Assembly (NCBI GenBank): GCA_964395665.1
Contig: CAYNDH010000003.1
Span: 14,797-78,796 of the forward strand
Origin: JAEZAF01 sp964395665
GTDB taxonomy: Bacteria; Chloroflexota; Anaerolineae; Aggregatilineales; Phototrophicaceae
DNA length: 64,000 bases
Direction of reading: 5' to 3'
The position numbers were made by a program, and so were the translations under genes. Below, in pieces: positions 1 to 8,772 of this stretch. The notes under the pieces were generated by a model. That model ran no database searches and had not been told where the DNA came from. It saw only the letters and a program-made list of their open reading frames with translations. The number at the start of each line of letters is the position of its first letter. Positions within the stretch are counted from its first letter, which is position 1.

Positions 1-524
1 GCATCGCGCATCCTGTCGATCTGGTAGATCGCTTCGAGTTCGCGGTTGCGCTGCGCCAGTTTCCATAAGTTACGCGCCTGAATGATGGCGGAGTCAAGCT
101 GGCTTTCTGCGATAATCAGCAGCGACCGCTCATTCTGATCAAAGGGCTGTTCCTGCCGGGTGAGGATAATGCTGCCCAGCACGCGCTGCTCCATCGCGAT
201 CTGCATCCCGAGCGTATGGGTTGAGGTGACCTCTGGCAGTTCCCCAGGTTTAACCAACTGCATCGCCTGATAACAGTGATAGGTGGCCTGCTCTTCGGCC
301 ATGCCCTGACTGACGACCAGTTCTACAGACTGGTGATTTTCTTCAGTCAGCATGATCGCACAGGCATCTGCACGGAACTGATTTTTGAGAAGCCGCGTCA
401 GCGCATGGAACATCGCTTCCGGTTCTGCATTTTCCTGTAGCGAATCGCGGGCTTTATCCAGTTCAAGGAGCATTTTTAGCTGGCGGTTGCGCTCGTCCAG
501 TTTTTCTTCAGACACTTCAGGCAT
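1..524 (-). CDS. GAF-domain signalling protein, N-terminal part (runs off the window)
   Basis: The minus strand is open from an ATG at 524 to the window edge (about 174 codons); the 3' end is missing. After a charged helical start (MPEVSEEKLDERNRQLKMLL), residues about 30-150 look like a GAF domain, with an ALTRLLKNQFRADACAIML-type first strand/helix pair and an RSLLIIAESQLDSAIIQA-type closing helix. The last visible residues (QRNRELEAIYQIDRMRD) are a coiled-coil linker of the sort that leads into a histidine kinase, PP2C phosphatase or cyclase. The ligand and the output domain cannot be read here. It is divergent from the dynamin genes, with about 310 bases of shared upstream DNA. Confidence 0.75.
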   Translation of the reverse strand, partial: MPEVSEEKLDERNRQLKMLLELDKARDSLQENAEPEAMFHALTRLLKNQFRADACAIMLTEENHQSVELVVSQGMAEEQATYHCYQAMQLVKPGELPEVTSTHTLGMQIAMEQRVLGSIILTRQEQPFDQNERSLLIIAESQLDSAIIQARNLWKLAQRNRELEAIYQIDRMRD

Positions 525-834
525 AGGTTTCTATCCCCAATCAGGATGACAGCGATTGTCATCATTGCACATCACTAAACCAAATGGGACAAAGACAGCT
601 CGGTTTCAGGGTGGCGCCTGGTCAATGCGCTGTCTTCATTCATTCTTCCAGTATAGCGCCTTTAGACGGTGCAGACCGTAAATGGCCGGAAACCCTTTCC
701 CTCATTTTCTCGTATCAACCATCATCGTTAACAGCATCGTGAGCGGTTGGTGGGTATGGGTAACTGTGTATTGTTTGCACGCATAAGCCGCGCTATGCTT
801 CTAATCTCAACTATCAGATTTTCAGAGGTGTCTT
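525..834. other. Divergent intergenic region (GAF gene / dynamin operon)
   Basis: 310 bases without a credible gene. It holds the plus-strand promoter at 771-799 and a small perfect inverted repeat, GATGAC-7-GTCATC, at about 544-562 just upstream of the GAF gene. A minus-strand TATACT-like hexamer lies near 651-656 without a convincing -35 partner. Nothing else is recognisable. Confidence 0.5.
771..799 (+). promoter_or_regulatory. Sigma-70-type promoter for the dynamin operon
   Basis: TTGTTT at 771-776, a 17-base spacer, then TATGCT at 794-799. Transcription would start near 806, leaving a leader of about 30 bases with an AGAGG ribosome-binding site at 824-828 before the TTG start at 835. 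The spacing is ideal; both hexamers deviate from consensus. Confidence 0.5.
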
Positions 835-2688
835 TTGTCTGTTGAAACCTCGGATCAAGCGCTCGTCAGCGATTATGAAGCCATTCGCCGACGCGAATAC
901 ACACTTATCACCGATATGCTGAACGTGCTGCCACGGGTGAACAATCTGCCGGAAGCCTTTCTGGGGCAGGCCCGTGACGCCCTGTTTCATGCGGATCACC
1001 CCTTCCTGATGGTCTTTGTCGGCCCGTTCAGCTCTGGCAAATCCAGCATCATCAACGCACTCATGGGAAGCACAGAGCTGCTGGAAGTCGGACCGGTGCC
1101 AACCACAGACCGGATCGGCATCCTGCGCTATGGAGAAGAACCGCAGCGCATGGACTCCGGCGGTGAGGTGGATACCGTTTTCTATCCCAATCCCCTGCTG
1201 CGGAAGGTCAGCTTTGTCGATACGCCGGGGCTGGAATCGGTCTTCCAGAAGCATGAAGACACAACGCGCAGTTTCCTGCATCGCAGCGATGTCGTGCTGC
1301 TGGTTATGCTGGCAACACAGGCGATGACCTCACGCAATCTGGAATATATCCAGATGCTGCGCGAATATGGCAAAAAGGTCATCATCCTGATCAATCAGGC
1401 GGACCTGCTGACACCAGAAGAGGCCGAGACCGTCCGCAGTTATGTGACCGATCAGAGTCAGGATCGTCTGGGCTATAAGCCGCTGGTCTGGCTGGTATCA
1501 GCCAAACTCGGCAAGGCGGCCCATGCGGATGGCGAACGGGATGAAACCCTGTGGCGACAAAGCGGCCTGCACCAGATCGAAGGATATATCGATACCCAGC
1601 TTAACGATGTGGAGCGACTGCGCCAGAAATTGCAGACACCGCTCCAGATCGCACAGAATGTCAACGGCTCGGCGCTGCGTATTGTGCGCTCTAATCAGAG
1701 TGTGCTCGACCAGTACCAGACCATCACTGATAACATCAATCAGCAGCTTGATTCGCAGAAGCGCGAACAGGAAAAGACCATCCGCGAGACGACACAGGCC
1801 GTTCAGGACAAATTCGGTACGGCCACCATGCGCGGCAGTGAGGCGATCCGTGAGGTCTTCCAGTTTTCGAATGCCCTTGGCTCCGCTGCGCGCGGCCTGA
1901 CCGAACTAACGGGTATTGGCCGTCTGCTGCGGCGCGGCGGGCCACCGACGTTTGTCCGCACGGTGTTTGAACAGCGGCAGGTCTTTGAACCGATTGACCA
2001 GCTTGATCATGTGGCCGATAAGCTGGGGCCAAGGCTTGAGGGGCGCGATTTGCAGGATATCGATGATCTGGTGGCGTACTCACAGCGCGAGATCAAAGCG
2101 CTTCCGGAAACCATCCGCGAAAAGGTGATCGGTACGGTCAACGCGCCTACTCAATATGACCGGCGCCCCTTGCAGGAAGTGCGCCCCGACCTGGAACGCT
2201 TACAGCGTGATGCACGCACACTGGAAACCGAAAACCTCACGGCCAGTGCGCGTTCAGCCCTGCTGTATCTGGGGCTGTGGCTGGTATTCCTGCTGCTGCT
2301 CGGCATCACCATCTTCCTGACCGGGATCGCAGGCAGCAGCCCGGAAAGCACCCTGATCACGCTGCTGGTCCTGTTCGGGCTGGCGGTGCTGGGGCTGCTG
2401 GCGCTGCCGTTCACGGGCCGCGTCATGGAAAATCGCTATACCAACCGCCTGCTGAAGATTCAGGCTGAATATGTGCAGGCGCTGACCAAAGCCGCCGATC
2501 AGCAGTTGGATTACAGTATGCGCCTGCGTCGGGATGCCGTCGCACCGCTGACACGGCTTGTGGAAGCACAAACGCAAATTCAAACGGAGCAGTTGACACG
2601 TTTACAGCATGTTGAACAGGAAATGGCGGGGATCGAAACGGATTTAAACAAGCTTGGCCGCCGCAGCCTTTTCGGTATCCACCCCTGA
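835..2688 (+). CDS. Dynamin-like GTPase (first of a tandem pair)
   Basis: A large membrane-remodelling GTPase of the bacterial dynamin-like family, 617 residues. The G domain shows G1 GPFSSGKS at 63-70, a G2 threonine near 90, G3 DTPG at 129-132 and G4 NQAD at 187-190. A long helical stalk follows, then two strongly hydrophobic segments at about 475-535 that would insert as a hairpin, then a C-terminal coiled-coil tail. The start is TTG at 835, chosen because AGAGG precedes it by six bases and no upstream in-frame start is better. The next gene encodes a related GTPase with the same SVFQKHE motif after G3. Tandem dynamin-like proteins typically work as hetero-oligomers in membrane fission, fusion or protection. 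Substrate membrane and trigger are unknown. Confidence 0.88.
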   Translation: MSVETSDQALVSDYEAIRRREYTLITDMLNVLPRVNNLPEAFLGQARDALFHADHPFLMVFVGPFSSGKSSIINALMGSTELLEVGPVPTTDRIGILRYGEEPQRMDSGGEVDTVFYPNPLLRKVSFVDTPGLESVFQKHEDTTRSFLHRSDVVLLVMLATQAMTSRNLEYIQMLREYGKKVIILINQADLLTPEEAETVRSYVTDQSQDRLGYKPLVWLVSAKLGKAAHADGERDETLWRQSGLHQIEGYIDTQLNDVERLRQKLQTPLQIAQNVNGSALRIVRSNQSVLDQYQTITDNINQQLDSQKREQEKTIRETTQAVQDKFGTATMRGSEAIREVFQFSNALGSAARGLTELTGIGRLLRRGGPPTFVRTVFEQRQVFEPIDQLDHVADKLGPRLEGRDLQDIDDLVAYSQREIKALPETIREKVIGTVNAPTQYDRRPLQEVRPDLERLQRDARTLETENLTASARSALLYLGLWLVFLLLLGITIFLTGIAGSSPESTLITLLVLFGLAVLGLLALPFTGRVMENRYTNRLLKIQAEYVQALTKAADQQLDYSMRLRRDAVAPLTRLVEAQTQIQTEQLTRLQHVEQEMAGIETDLNKLGRRSLFGIHP

Positions 2689-2710
2689 CCTGTATTTTCG
2701 CAGTTCATCA

Positions 2711-2755
2711 CCTGTCACACGCTGCATGACGGTGCGATCTGCGGCGTGTGACAGG
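2711..2755 (+). promoter_or_regulatory. Stem-loop between the two dynamin-like genes
   Basis: Perfect 12-base inverted repeat CCTGTCACACGC (2711-2722) and GCGTGTGACAGG (2744-2755), with a 21-base loop. No T-run follows, so it is more likely an RNA processing or stability hairpin within the operon than a terminator. Confidence 0.55.
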
Positions 2756-2793
2756 CAGCATTGGTATGCCAGGCGTACTAAAGGAATGACATC

Positions 2794-4569
2794 GTGATAC
2801 AACCTCTGGAAGGGCCGCTGGATATTCTGCGGCAGCAGGAAATCAACCTGACGACCGACATCGCAGCGGCACTGAATGAAATGGGCGAAGAAGTGCAGGA
2901 AGCGCAGGAAGATCGCAATCACCTGCAGGACGTCGCACTGGATTTACGCGAACTGTTTTATCTGGTCGTGATCATCGGTGAGTTCAATGCCGGGAAATCA
3001 ACCTTTGTCAATGCGCTGCTCGGCGAAGAGATTCTACCGATTGGCGTCACGCCGACGACTGAAGTGATCGAACTGATCCGCTACAGCGAGACGCCGCGCC
3101 AGAAGCCGGTGATGCGCGGCGAAAGCCTGCGCGAATGGGCGCATCCTGATACCGGCGCACCGGGCGTCGCCATCGTGGACACACCCGGAACCGGCTCTGT
3201 CTTCCAGAAGCATGAAACGGTCGCCAAGGAATTTCTGCACCGCAGCGATCTGGTGATCTTCGTCATCTCCGCCAAGCGTGCCTTCGCCCAGACCGAACGC
3301 CTTTACCTTGAGATGGCGAAGAACTACGGTAAAAAGATCATCATCGTGATCAATCAGGCCGATCTGCTCTCCGGCGAAGAACTGGCACAGGTGAAGCGCT
3401 TTGTACAGCAGCAGGTGCAGGAACTGCTGAACATCCAGCCGCTGATTTTCACCGTCTCGGCACGCGAAGCCCTGCGCCACACCAAAGAAGGCACGCCGGA
3501 CACCAGCGGCATGGACGCAGTGCGGGCGCACCTGCGCGGCGTTTTCAGCGAAGCGCCACCGGCCAAACAAAAGCTGTTGTCGCAGCTATCGCTGACGAAA
3601 CACATCACGCAGAAGCACTATGACAAGATCCAGTCGCATGTCAGGCTGGTCAGTGACGATACCGCCAAGGTGCGGCAGGTGCGGCAGGAACTCGAATCGC
3701 AGACCGGCAGTCTGGATTCACAGCTTAAAGCCGCACGCGCTGAAATTGATCAGGTATTTGAAGGCATCCGGCAGCGCGGCCTGAACTTCCTCAATACCAA
3801 CCTGTCGGTCAAGTTCATCGGCAGCGCCCCCAGCCGGGAAAAACTTCAGCAGGAATTTCAGGATGTGGTCATCGGACGGGCGACGCGGGATGTCGCCGAA
3901 GCCACGAATACCTATGTCAACGCCGTGGTGGATAACAGCCGTGCGTACTGGCGCGGGGTGATCGAACGCCTCAATCAGCTTCAGGATGTGATTGATGACG
4001 ATCTCGGCGGGCTGGATGCGGGCGTCTATGCCCAGCAGCGCGAAGAGCTTCAGGACGCGATCAAAATCGCCGAAACCGAGCTGAAATCCTACTCCACCGG
4101 CACGATTATCGGCGAGCTTCAACAAAACTTCGAGAACGATCTCAACAATTTCCGCACCAGCGTATTTGCGGCCTTCAGCGGGCTGATCGTCGCTATCGTG
4201 GCGGCCTCATCGATCCTGCCGGGTGGACTGGCCCCGGGTGTGATGGCCCTGCCAGCACTGCTGGTCGCTGCGCCGATTGCCATCGGCGGCGCGGTATTCG
4301 GGCTGCGCCAGTACCACCGGATGACAGTCAGGACGAAAAACGAATTCAGCGAAAAAGTCGATCAGTTGAAGGCAACTTATCACGAAGCACTGGATAACCT
4401 CACCCGCCGGGAACGCACGCGGCTGGGGAATTATGCCACACAGGTCCTGACACCGATCTTCAGCCGTCTGGAAGCGCTGCAAATGCGTTACAACGAGTCA
4501 CTGGAACGCTTCAGGACATTCCTTGATCGTATCGAAGCGCTGCAACAGAATATCGAAGCCGCCCAGTAA
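2794..4569 (+). CDS. Dynamin-like GTPase (second of a tandem pair)
   Basis: 591-residue partner of the preceding GTPase. G1 GEFNAGKST is at 62-70, the G2 region PTTEV at 87-91, G3 DTPG at 129-132 and G4 NQAD at 187-190. A helical stalk follows, and a hydrophobic paddle at about 455-505 (Ala/Gly/Pro-rich, two passes) precedes a coiled-coil C-terminus. The start is GTG at 2794 with AAGGAATG upstream. The G3-G4 block (SVFQKHE, LHRSDLV, NYGKKIIIVINQAD) is very close to the first gene, pointing to an old duplication, whereas stalks and membrane segments differ. The 105-base gap contains only a hairpin, so co-transcription is likely. The role is inferred to be bilayer remodelling. Confidence 0.88.
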   Translation: MIQPLEGPLDILRQQEINLTTDIAAALNEMGEEVQEAQEDRNHLQDVALDLRELFYLVVIIGEFNAGKSTFVNALLGEEILPIGVTPTTEVIELIRYSETPRQKPVMRGESLREWAHPDTGAPGVAIVDTPGTGSVFQKHETVAKEFLHRSDLVIFVISAKRAFAQTERLYLEMAKNYGKKIIIVINQADLLSGEELAQVKRFVQQQVQELLNIQPLIFTVSAREALRHTKEGTPDTSGMDAVRAHLRGVFSEAPPAKQKLLSQLSLTKHITQKHYDKIQSHVRLVSDDTAKVRQVRQELESQTGSLDSQLKAARAEIDQVFEGIRQRGLNFLNTNLSVKFIGSAPSREKLQQEFQDVVIGRATRDVAEATNTYVNAVVDNSRAYWRGVIERLNQLQDVIDDDLGGLDAGVYAQQREELQDAIKIAETELKSYSTGTIIGELQQNFENDLNNFRTSVFAAFSGLIVAIVAASSILPGGLAPGVMALPALLVAAPIAIGGAVFGLRQYHRMTVRTKNEFSEKVDQLKATYHEALDNLTRRERTRLGNYATQVLTPIFSRLEALQMRYNESLERFRTFLDRIEALQQNIEAAQ

Positions 4570-4610
4570 CAGTTTTGTAACCCCTTATGCACTTTCACCA
4601 GTATAGAAAT

Positions 4611-4648
4611 CCATCACCTGATCGCTCGAATCAGGTGATGGCTGGTTT
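4611..4648 (+). terminator. Terminator after the dynamin pair
   Basis: Perfect 12-base inverted repeat CCATCACCTGAT (4611-4622) and ATCAGGTGATGG (4630-4641) with a 7-base loop, followed by CTGGTTTT. The T-tract is short, so termination may be partial. Confidence 0.6.
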
Positions 4649-4821
4649 TCCACTCGCAAATAATACAAATCGTCACAATTCTCATACAAACTGCCTAAAA
4701 TACTTGAATCTTTTCCGCTGCGCCACTAAGGTACACAGGCACTGAGATCGCGCTTATATCCTCTGCGCTTCACGGTGTTGAACCACAATGAGTAACAAAA
4801 GCATAAAGGAGAAAGCACGTT

Positions 4822-6225
4822 ATGAGAAAAAACCTCACCAGATTTGCTGTGATGTTTACGCTTTTGGCATTGGTCCTCTCTCTGCCAATCGCCATCAGTG
4901 CCCAGAGCGAGGAAGATCCGCTGGGCATTCTGGATAATGATGGCTTCCACTGGGAAGATCTTGACCAGTTCCGCGACCTTGATCTGGGTGGCGAAAATGT
5001 TGTCTTTTTCGGCCCATGGCTGACCGGTGACGAAGAAGCATTCCTGAACGTCGTCGCCTACTTCAACAGCGTCGTGACCAACGGCAGCGTGACCTATGTC
5101 GGTTCCGACAGCTTTGAACAGCAGATCGTGATCGACGTTGAAGGTGGCAACCCGCCGAACATCGCAGCCTTCCCGCAGCCCGGTCTGGCAGCCAACATCG
5201 CCTCTCGCGGTGGTCTGGTCCCGCTTGGTGATGATCTGGAACAGTTTGTTCTCGATAACTTCGCTGGTGGTCAGGGCTGGGTGGACTTCGGGACCTATGG
5301 CAATGAAGCTGGCGAAGATCAGTTCTACGCCATGTTCTACAATGTCAACCTGAAGAGCCTTGTCTGGTACGTGCCGGAAGTCTTCGAAGAATCCGGTTAT
5401 GAAATCCCGGCTACATGGGATGAACTGGTTGCGCTGAGCGATCAGATCGTTGAAGACGGCGGCACCCCATGGTGCATCGGCATCGGCAGCGAAGCTGCAA
5501 CCGGCTGGCCGGCAACGGACTGGGTGGAAGACATCATGCTTCGCACCGCCGGTCTGGATGTCTATCAGCAGTGGATCAACAACGAAATCCCGTTCAACGA
5601 TCCCGCAGTCCAGAACGCGATTGAACTGTTCGGCTCCATTGCCCGTAACGAAGATTACGTGAGCGGTGGCGCAGTCGGCGTCCAGACCACGGACTTCCGC
5701 GAAAGCCCCGCCGGTCTGTTCACCATTCCGCCGGAATGCTACATGCACCGTCAGGCGAGCTTCATCTCTGCCTTCTTCCCTGAAGATGTCGAAGTCGGTG
5801 TTGATGCAGACTTCTTCTACTTCCCGCCCATCGACGAAGCACAGGGTAACCCGGTTCTGGGCGGTGGTACGCTGCTGACCATCACCAAGGACAGCCCGGC
5901 AACCCGCGCTTTCATGGAATACCTTGCCACGCCGCTGGCGCATGAACTGTGGATGACGCAGGGTGCATTCCTGACGCCGCACTCTGGTGTTAACATCGAC
6001 CTGTACTCCAGCGAGGCACTGCGCAGCCAGGGCGAAATCCTGCTGAATGCTGACGTGTTCGGTTTCGACGGCTCTGACCTGATGCCGGGTGCGATCGGTG
6101 CTGGCGCCTTCTGGACAGCGATGGTGGACTATGTCGGTGGCGAATCGGTTGAAGACGTCACTAACGCGGTTCAGGAAGAATGGGATGCCCTTGCAACCGA
6201 GGAAACAAGCGAAGAATCAGAATAG
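4822..6225 (+). CDS. Sugar ABC transporter substrate-binding protein (alpha-glucoside type, AglE-like)
   Basis: Extracellular solute-binding protein of family 1, 467 residues. A signal peptide spans residues 1-28 (MRKNL, hydrophobic core, AISAQS cleavage site) with no lipobox, so it is secreted or held by the membrane rather than lipidated. The FFGPWLTGDEE and GGNPPNIAAFPQPGL segments and the overall length fit the alpha-glucoside binding proteins that pair with AglF/AglG permeases, which are the next two genes. ATG at 4822 follows AAAGGAGAAA. The C-terminus ends in an acidic tail (EETSEESE). A stem-loop before the permease gene probably keeps this binding protein in excess. The substrate (alpha-glucosides such as trehalose, maltose or sucrose) is inferred from family. 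Confidence 0.85.
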   Translation: MRKNLTRFAVMFTLLALVLSLPIAISAQSEEDPLGILDNDGFHWEDLDQFRDLDLGGENVVFFGPWLTGDEEAFLNVVAYFNSVVTNGSVTYVGSDSFEQQIVIDVEGGNPPNIAAFPQPGLAANIASRGGLVPLGDDLEQFVLDNFAGGQGWVDFGTYGNEAGEDQFYAMFYNVNLKSLVWYVPEVFEESGYEIPATWDELVALSDQIVEDGGTPWCIGIGSEAATGWPATDWVEDIMLRTAGLDVYQQWINNEIPFNDPAVQNAIELFGSIARNEDYVSGGAVGVQTTDFRESPAGLFTIPPECYMHRQASFISAFFPEDVEVGVDADFFYFPPIDEAQGNPVLGGGTLLTITKDSPATRAFMEYLATPLAHELWMTQGAFLTPHSGVNIDLYSSEALRSQGEILLNADVFGFDGSDLMPGAIGAGAFWTAMVDYVGGESVEDVTNAVQEEWDALATEETSEESE

Positions 6226-6274
6226 CATCTGACGCGCCACACTCTGAAGCGCATCATTCGTAACGAGTGGGGCC

Positions 6275-6319
6275 ACAAAGGGCGGGACGTGCCGAAGCAA
6301 GGGCCGCTCCGCCCTTTGT
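6275..6319 (+). promoter_or_regulatory. Intercistronic stem-loop between binding protein and permease genes
   Basis: Perfect 11-base inverted repeat ACAAAGGGCGG (6275-6285) and CCGCCCTTTGT (6309-6319). This position, after a binding-protein gene, is typical of a hairpin that protects the upstream message or terminates part of the transcripts. Confidence 0.6.
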
Positions 6320-6358
6320 CATATAAATAGAAAGGTCCGTTTTTGAGGAGTTGGGACG

Positions 6359-7369
6359 ATGTCACAAATACTTAGCGCACTGCTGGTCATTGTACTGGGC
6401 GTCGCCGGAATGGTGCTTTATTTTTACGGATCAAACCGTATTCTCGACACAGTGCTGGCGGATAAAATCACACCCGATGGCGCGATACTGCAATCGAGAG
6501 ACAAAATCCGCGAGACGATCCGTCCGTGGCTTTTTATCGGCCCAGCCGTGCTGCTTCTGGGGTTGTATCTGATTTATCCGGCCATCCAGACATTTATCCT
6601 GAGCTTTTTCGATGAATCATCACGTAACTTTGTCGGCCTGCGCAATTACGAGTGGGCAGCCGGTAACGGGCGTTTTCAGGTCGCCCTGCGTAACAATATC
6701 CTGTGGCTGGCGATTGTGCCCGCCGCCTGCACCATTCTCGGCCTGCTGATCGCAGTGCTGGCGGACCGCGTGCGGTGGGAAAGTGTGGCGAAATCGCTCA
6801 TCTTCATGCCGATGGCGATCTCATTCGTCGGGGCCAGCATCATCTGGGATTTCATGTACTACTACCGCTCTGGCGAGATTCAGATCGGTTTGCTGAATGC
6901 TATCGTCGTCGCGCTGGGCGGACAACCGCAGGGCTGGGTCACACTGCAACCATGGAATAACTTCTTCCTGATGGTCATCCTGATCTGGATTCAGACCGGC
7001 TTTGCGATGGTCCTCATCTCGTCAGCGCTGAAGGGTGTCCCCGACGAGACGATAGAGGCAGCGCGGATTGACGGCGCCAGTGAAGTCCAGATTTTCTTTC
7101 GCATCATCATCCCGCAGATCACCAGTACCCTGCTGGTCGTCATGACGACACTGATTATTCTGGTGCTGAAGGTATTCGACATCGTCCTCACCATGACAGA
7201 CGGTCAATGGAACACGGAAGTGCTGGCGAATTATATGGACCGGCTGATGTTCCGTGGCGCAACCGACTACGGACGCGGCAGCATGGTCGCAGTCGTCATT
7301 ATGCTGGCAACCCTGCCGATCATGATCTGGAATATCAGACGCTTTAGCCGTGAGGAGAAATTGAGATGA
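6359..7369 (+). CDS. Sugar ABC transporter permease (AglF/MalF-like)
   Basis: Inner-membrane permease, 336 residues. An extra N-terminal membrane helix (residues 5-25) precedes the canonical six-helix MalF/AglF domain from about residue 55. The EAA-type cytoplasmic loop that docks the ATPase is visible as DETIEAARIDGASEVQIFFRI at about 225-245. ATG at 6359 follows GAGGAGTTGGG. It overlaps the next permease by four bases (ATGA), indicating translational coupling. No nucleotide-binding subunit lies in the cluster, so it presumably uses a shared MsmK/AglK-type ATPase encoded elsewhere. Confidence 0.88.
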   Translation: MSQILSALLVIVLGVAGMVLYFYGSNRILDTVLADKITPDGAILQSRDKIRETIRPWLFIGPAVLLLGLYLIYPAIQTFILSFFDESSRNFVGLRNYEWAAGNGRFQVALRNNILWLAIVPAACTILGLLIAVLADRVRWESVAKSLIFMPMAISFVGASIIWDFMYYYRSGEIQIGLLNAIVVALGGQPQGWVTLQPWNNFFLMVILIWIQTGFAMVLISSALKGVPDETIEAARIDGASEVQIFFRIIIPQITSTLLVVMTTLIILVLKVFDIVLTMTDGQWNTEVLANYMDRLMFRGATDYGRGSMVAVVIMLATLPIMIWNIRRFSREEKLR

Positions 7370-8571
7370 GTACCGACTCAACAGCGGTATCACCTGTCGC
7401 CTATCCACCGAAGGCAACCGAACAGTCTGCATCCTCATCCCGCTTCAATCTGAAAGGGTTCATAGGCTGGTTTCTCGTCCGGGCAACCCTGATCATCATC
7501 TGCCTGATGTGGATCATCCCAACACTGGCGCTGCTGATTACCTCATTCCGCACGCCGGACGCTATCAACCGTTCCGGCTGGTGGACGGCCCTAAGCTCAA
7601 CCCTCACCACCGGTTTACAGGCCAACACCGCAGGCCCGGACGCCATACAGGAAATTGACGGACAGTTCGTCATTCAGGGCAATCTGTTTGAAGGGCGCGA
7701 AAATCCGCCGGAGATCCAGCAGTATGGTATTTCCCGTACAGGCGGCGCAAACACAGCCCCCGGAGAAACCGCCGAAGCGCGTCAGGGTTATCAGATTACC
7801 GTACAGGAAAATGGCGATTATCAGGTCACCTCATCAGAACCGTTAGAAGATCCTATCAGGGTTTACTACAGCGCATTAATGCCGCCGACGTTTACATTTG
7901 ATAACTATAACAATGTGATTCAGGATCAGGGCATTGGGGATGCATTCATCACCACCGCCACCGTGACGATCCCGGCGACGATCATCCCGATTGCGATTGC
8001 GGCATTTGCGGCCTATGCCTTTGCCTGGATGAAATTCCGGTTCCGCAACGTGCTGTTCATGCTGGTGGTCGCGCTGCTGGTCGTGCCGCTTCAGATGTCG
8101 CTGATCCCGATCCTGCGTATTTACAGCGGACTCGGCATCGTCGGCAGCTATCCCGGCTTATGGCTGGCGCATACCGGCTTCGGCCTGCCGATGGCGGTCT
8201 ATCTGCTGCGGAATTATATCGGCGGCCTCCCGCGTGAGCTGATCGAATCCGCCCAGATCGACGGTGCAACACACTTCCAGATCTTCGTGCGCCTGGTACT
8301 GCCTCTGTCGATCCCGGCGCTGGCATCCTATGCGATTTTCCAGTTCCTGTGGGTCTGGAATGACCTGCTGGTGGCCCGTGTGTTCCTTGGGCAAACCGGT
8401 GATCAGGTGCTGACGCTGCGTATCAAGAGTATGACTGGAACCTATGGCGATAGCTGGGAAGTCATGACTGCATCGGCCTTTATCTCGATCATCGTGCCGC
8501 TGATCGTCTTCTTCTCGCTTCAGCGTTACTTTGTACGCGGTCTGCTGGCAGGCTCCGTCAAGGGTGGTTGA
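7366..8571 (+). CDS. Sugar ABC transporter permease (AglG/MalG-like)
   Basis: Second permease of the importer, 401 residues. The first membrane helix at about 35-55 is followed by a large extracytoplasmic insertion (about 60-170), a hallmark of the AglG branch as opposed to ordinary MalG. Five more helices follow, with the EAA-type loop RELIESAQIDGATHFQIF near 285-302. The first 25 residues are polar and Ser/Thr-rich. Start and stop overlap and spacing place it in one operon with the two upstream genes. Confidence 0.88.
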   Translation: MSTDSTAVSPVAYPPKATEQSASSSRFNLKGFIGWFLVRATLIIICLMWIIPTLALLITSFRTPDAINRSGWWTALSSTLTTGLQANTAGPDAIQEIDGQFVIQGNLFEGRENPPEIQQYGISRTGGANTAPGETAEARQGYQITVQENGDYQVTSSEPLEDPIRVYYSALMPPTFTFDNYNNVIQDQGIGDAFITTATVTIPATIIPIAIAAFAAYAFAWMKFRFRNVLFMLVVALLVVPLQMSLIPILRIYSGLGIVGSYPGLWLAHTGFGLPMAVYLLRNYIGGLPRELIESAQIDGATHFQIFVRLVLPLSIPALASYAIFQFLWVWNDLLVARVFLGQTGDQVLTLRIKSMTGTYGDSWEVMTASAFISIIVPLIVFFSLQRYFVRGLLAGSVKGG

Positions 8572-8621
8572 TAGCCAAACGTCCATCCAGTAACTGCATA
8601 TCGGCACATCTTCAACATCTC

Positions 8622-8655
8622 AAGAGCCTTCACACTGGTGAGGGCTTTTATTTTG
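8622..8655 (+). terminator. Rho-independent terminator of the sugar importer operon
   Basis: Stem AGCCTTCAC / GTGAGGGCT (8625-8633 and 8638-8646, one wobble pair) with a four-base loop, followed by TTTATTTT. Confidence 0.75.
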
Positions 8656-8772
8656 CCCACAAACTGCTCAGCAGACTTTCAGGTTCATCTGCACTGTAAC
8701 GTGTTATGTTAACCAACGGAGTACACTTCAAGCATCACTTACTGAATTCTCCATTGAACAAAGGAGTGAACC

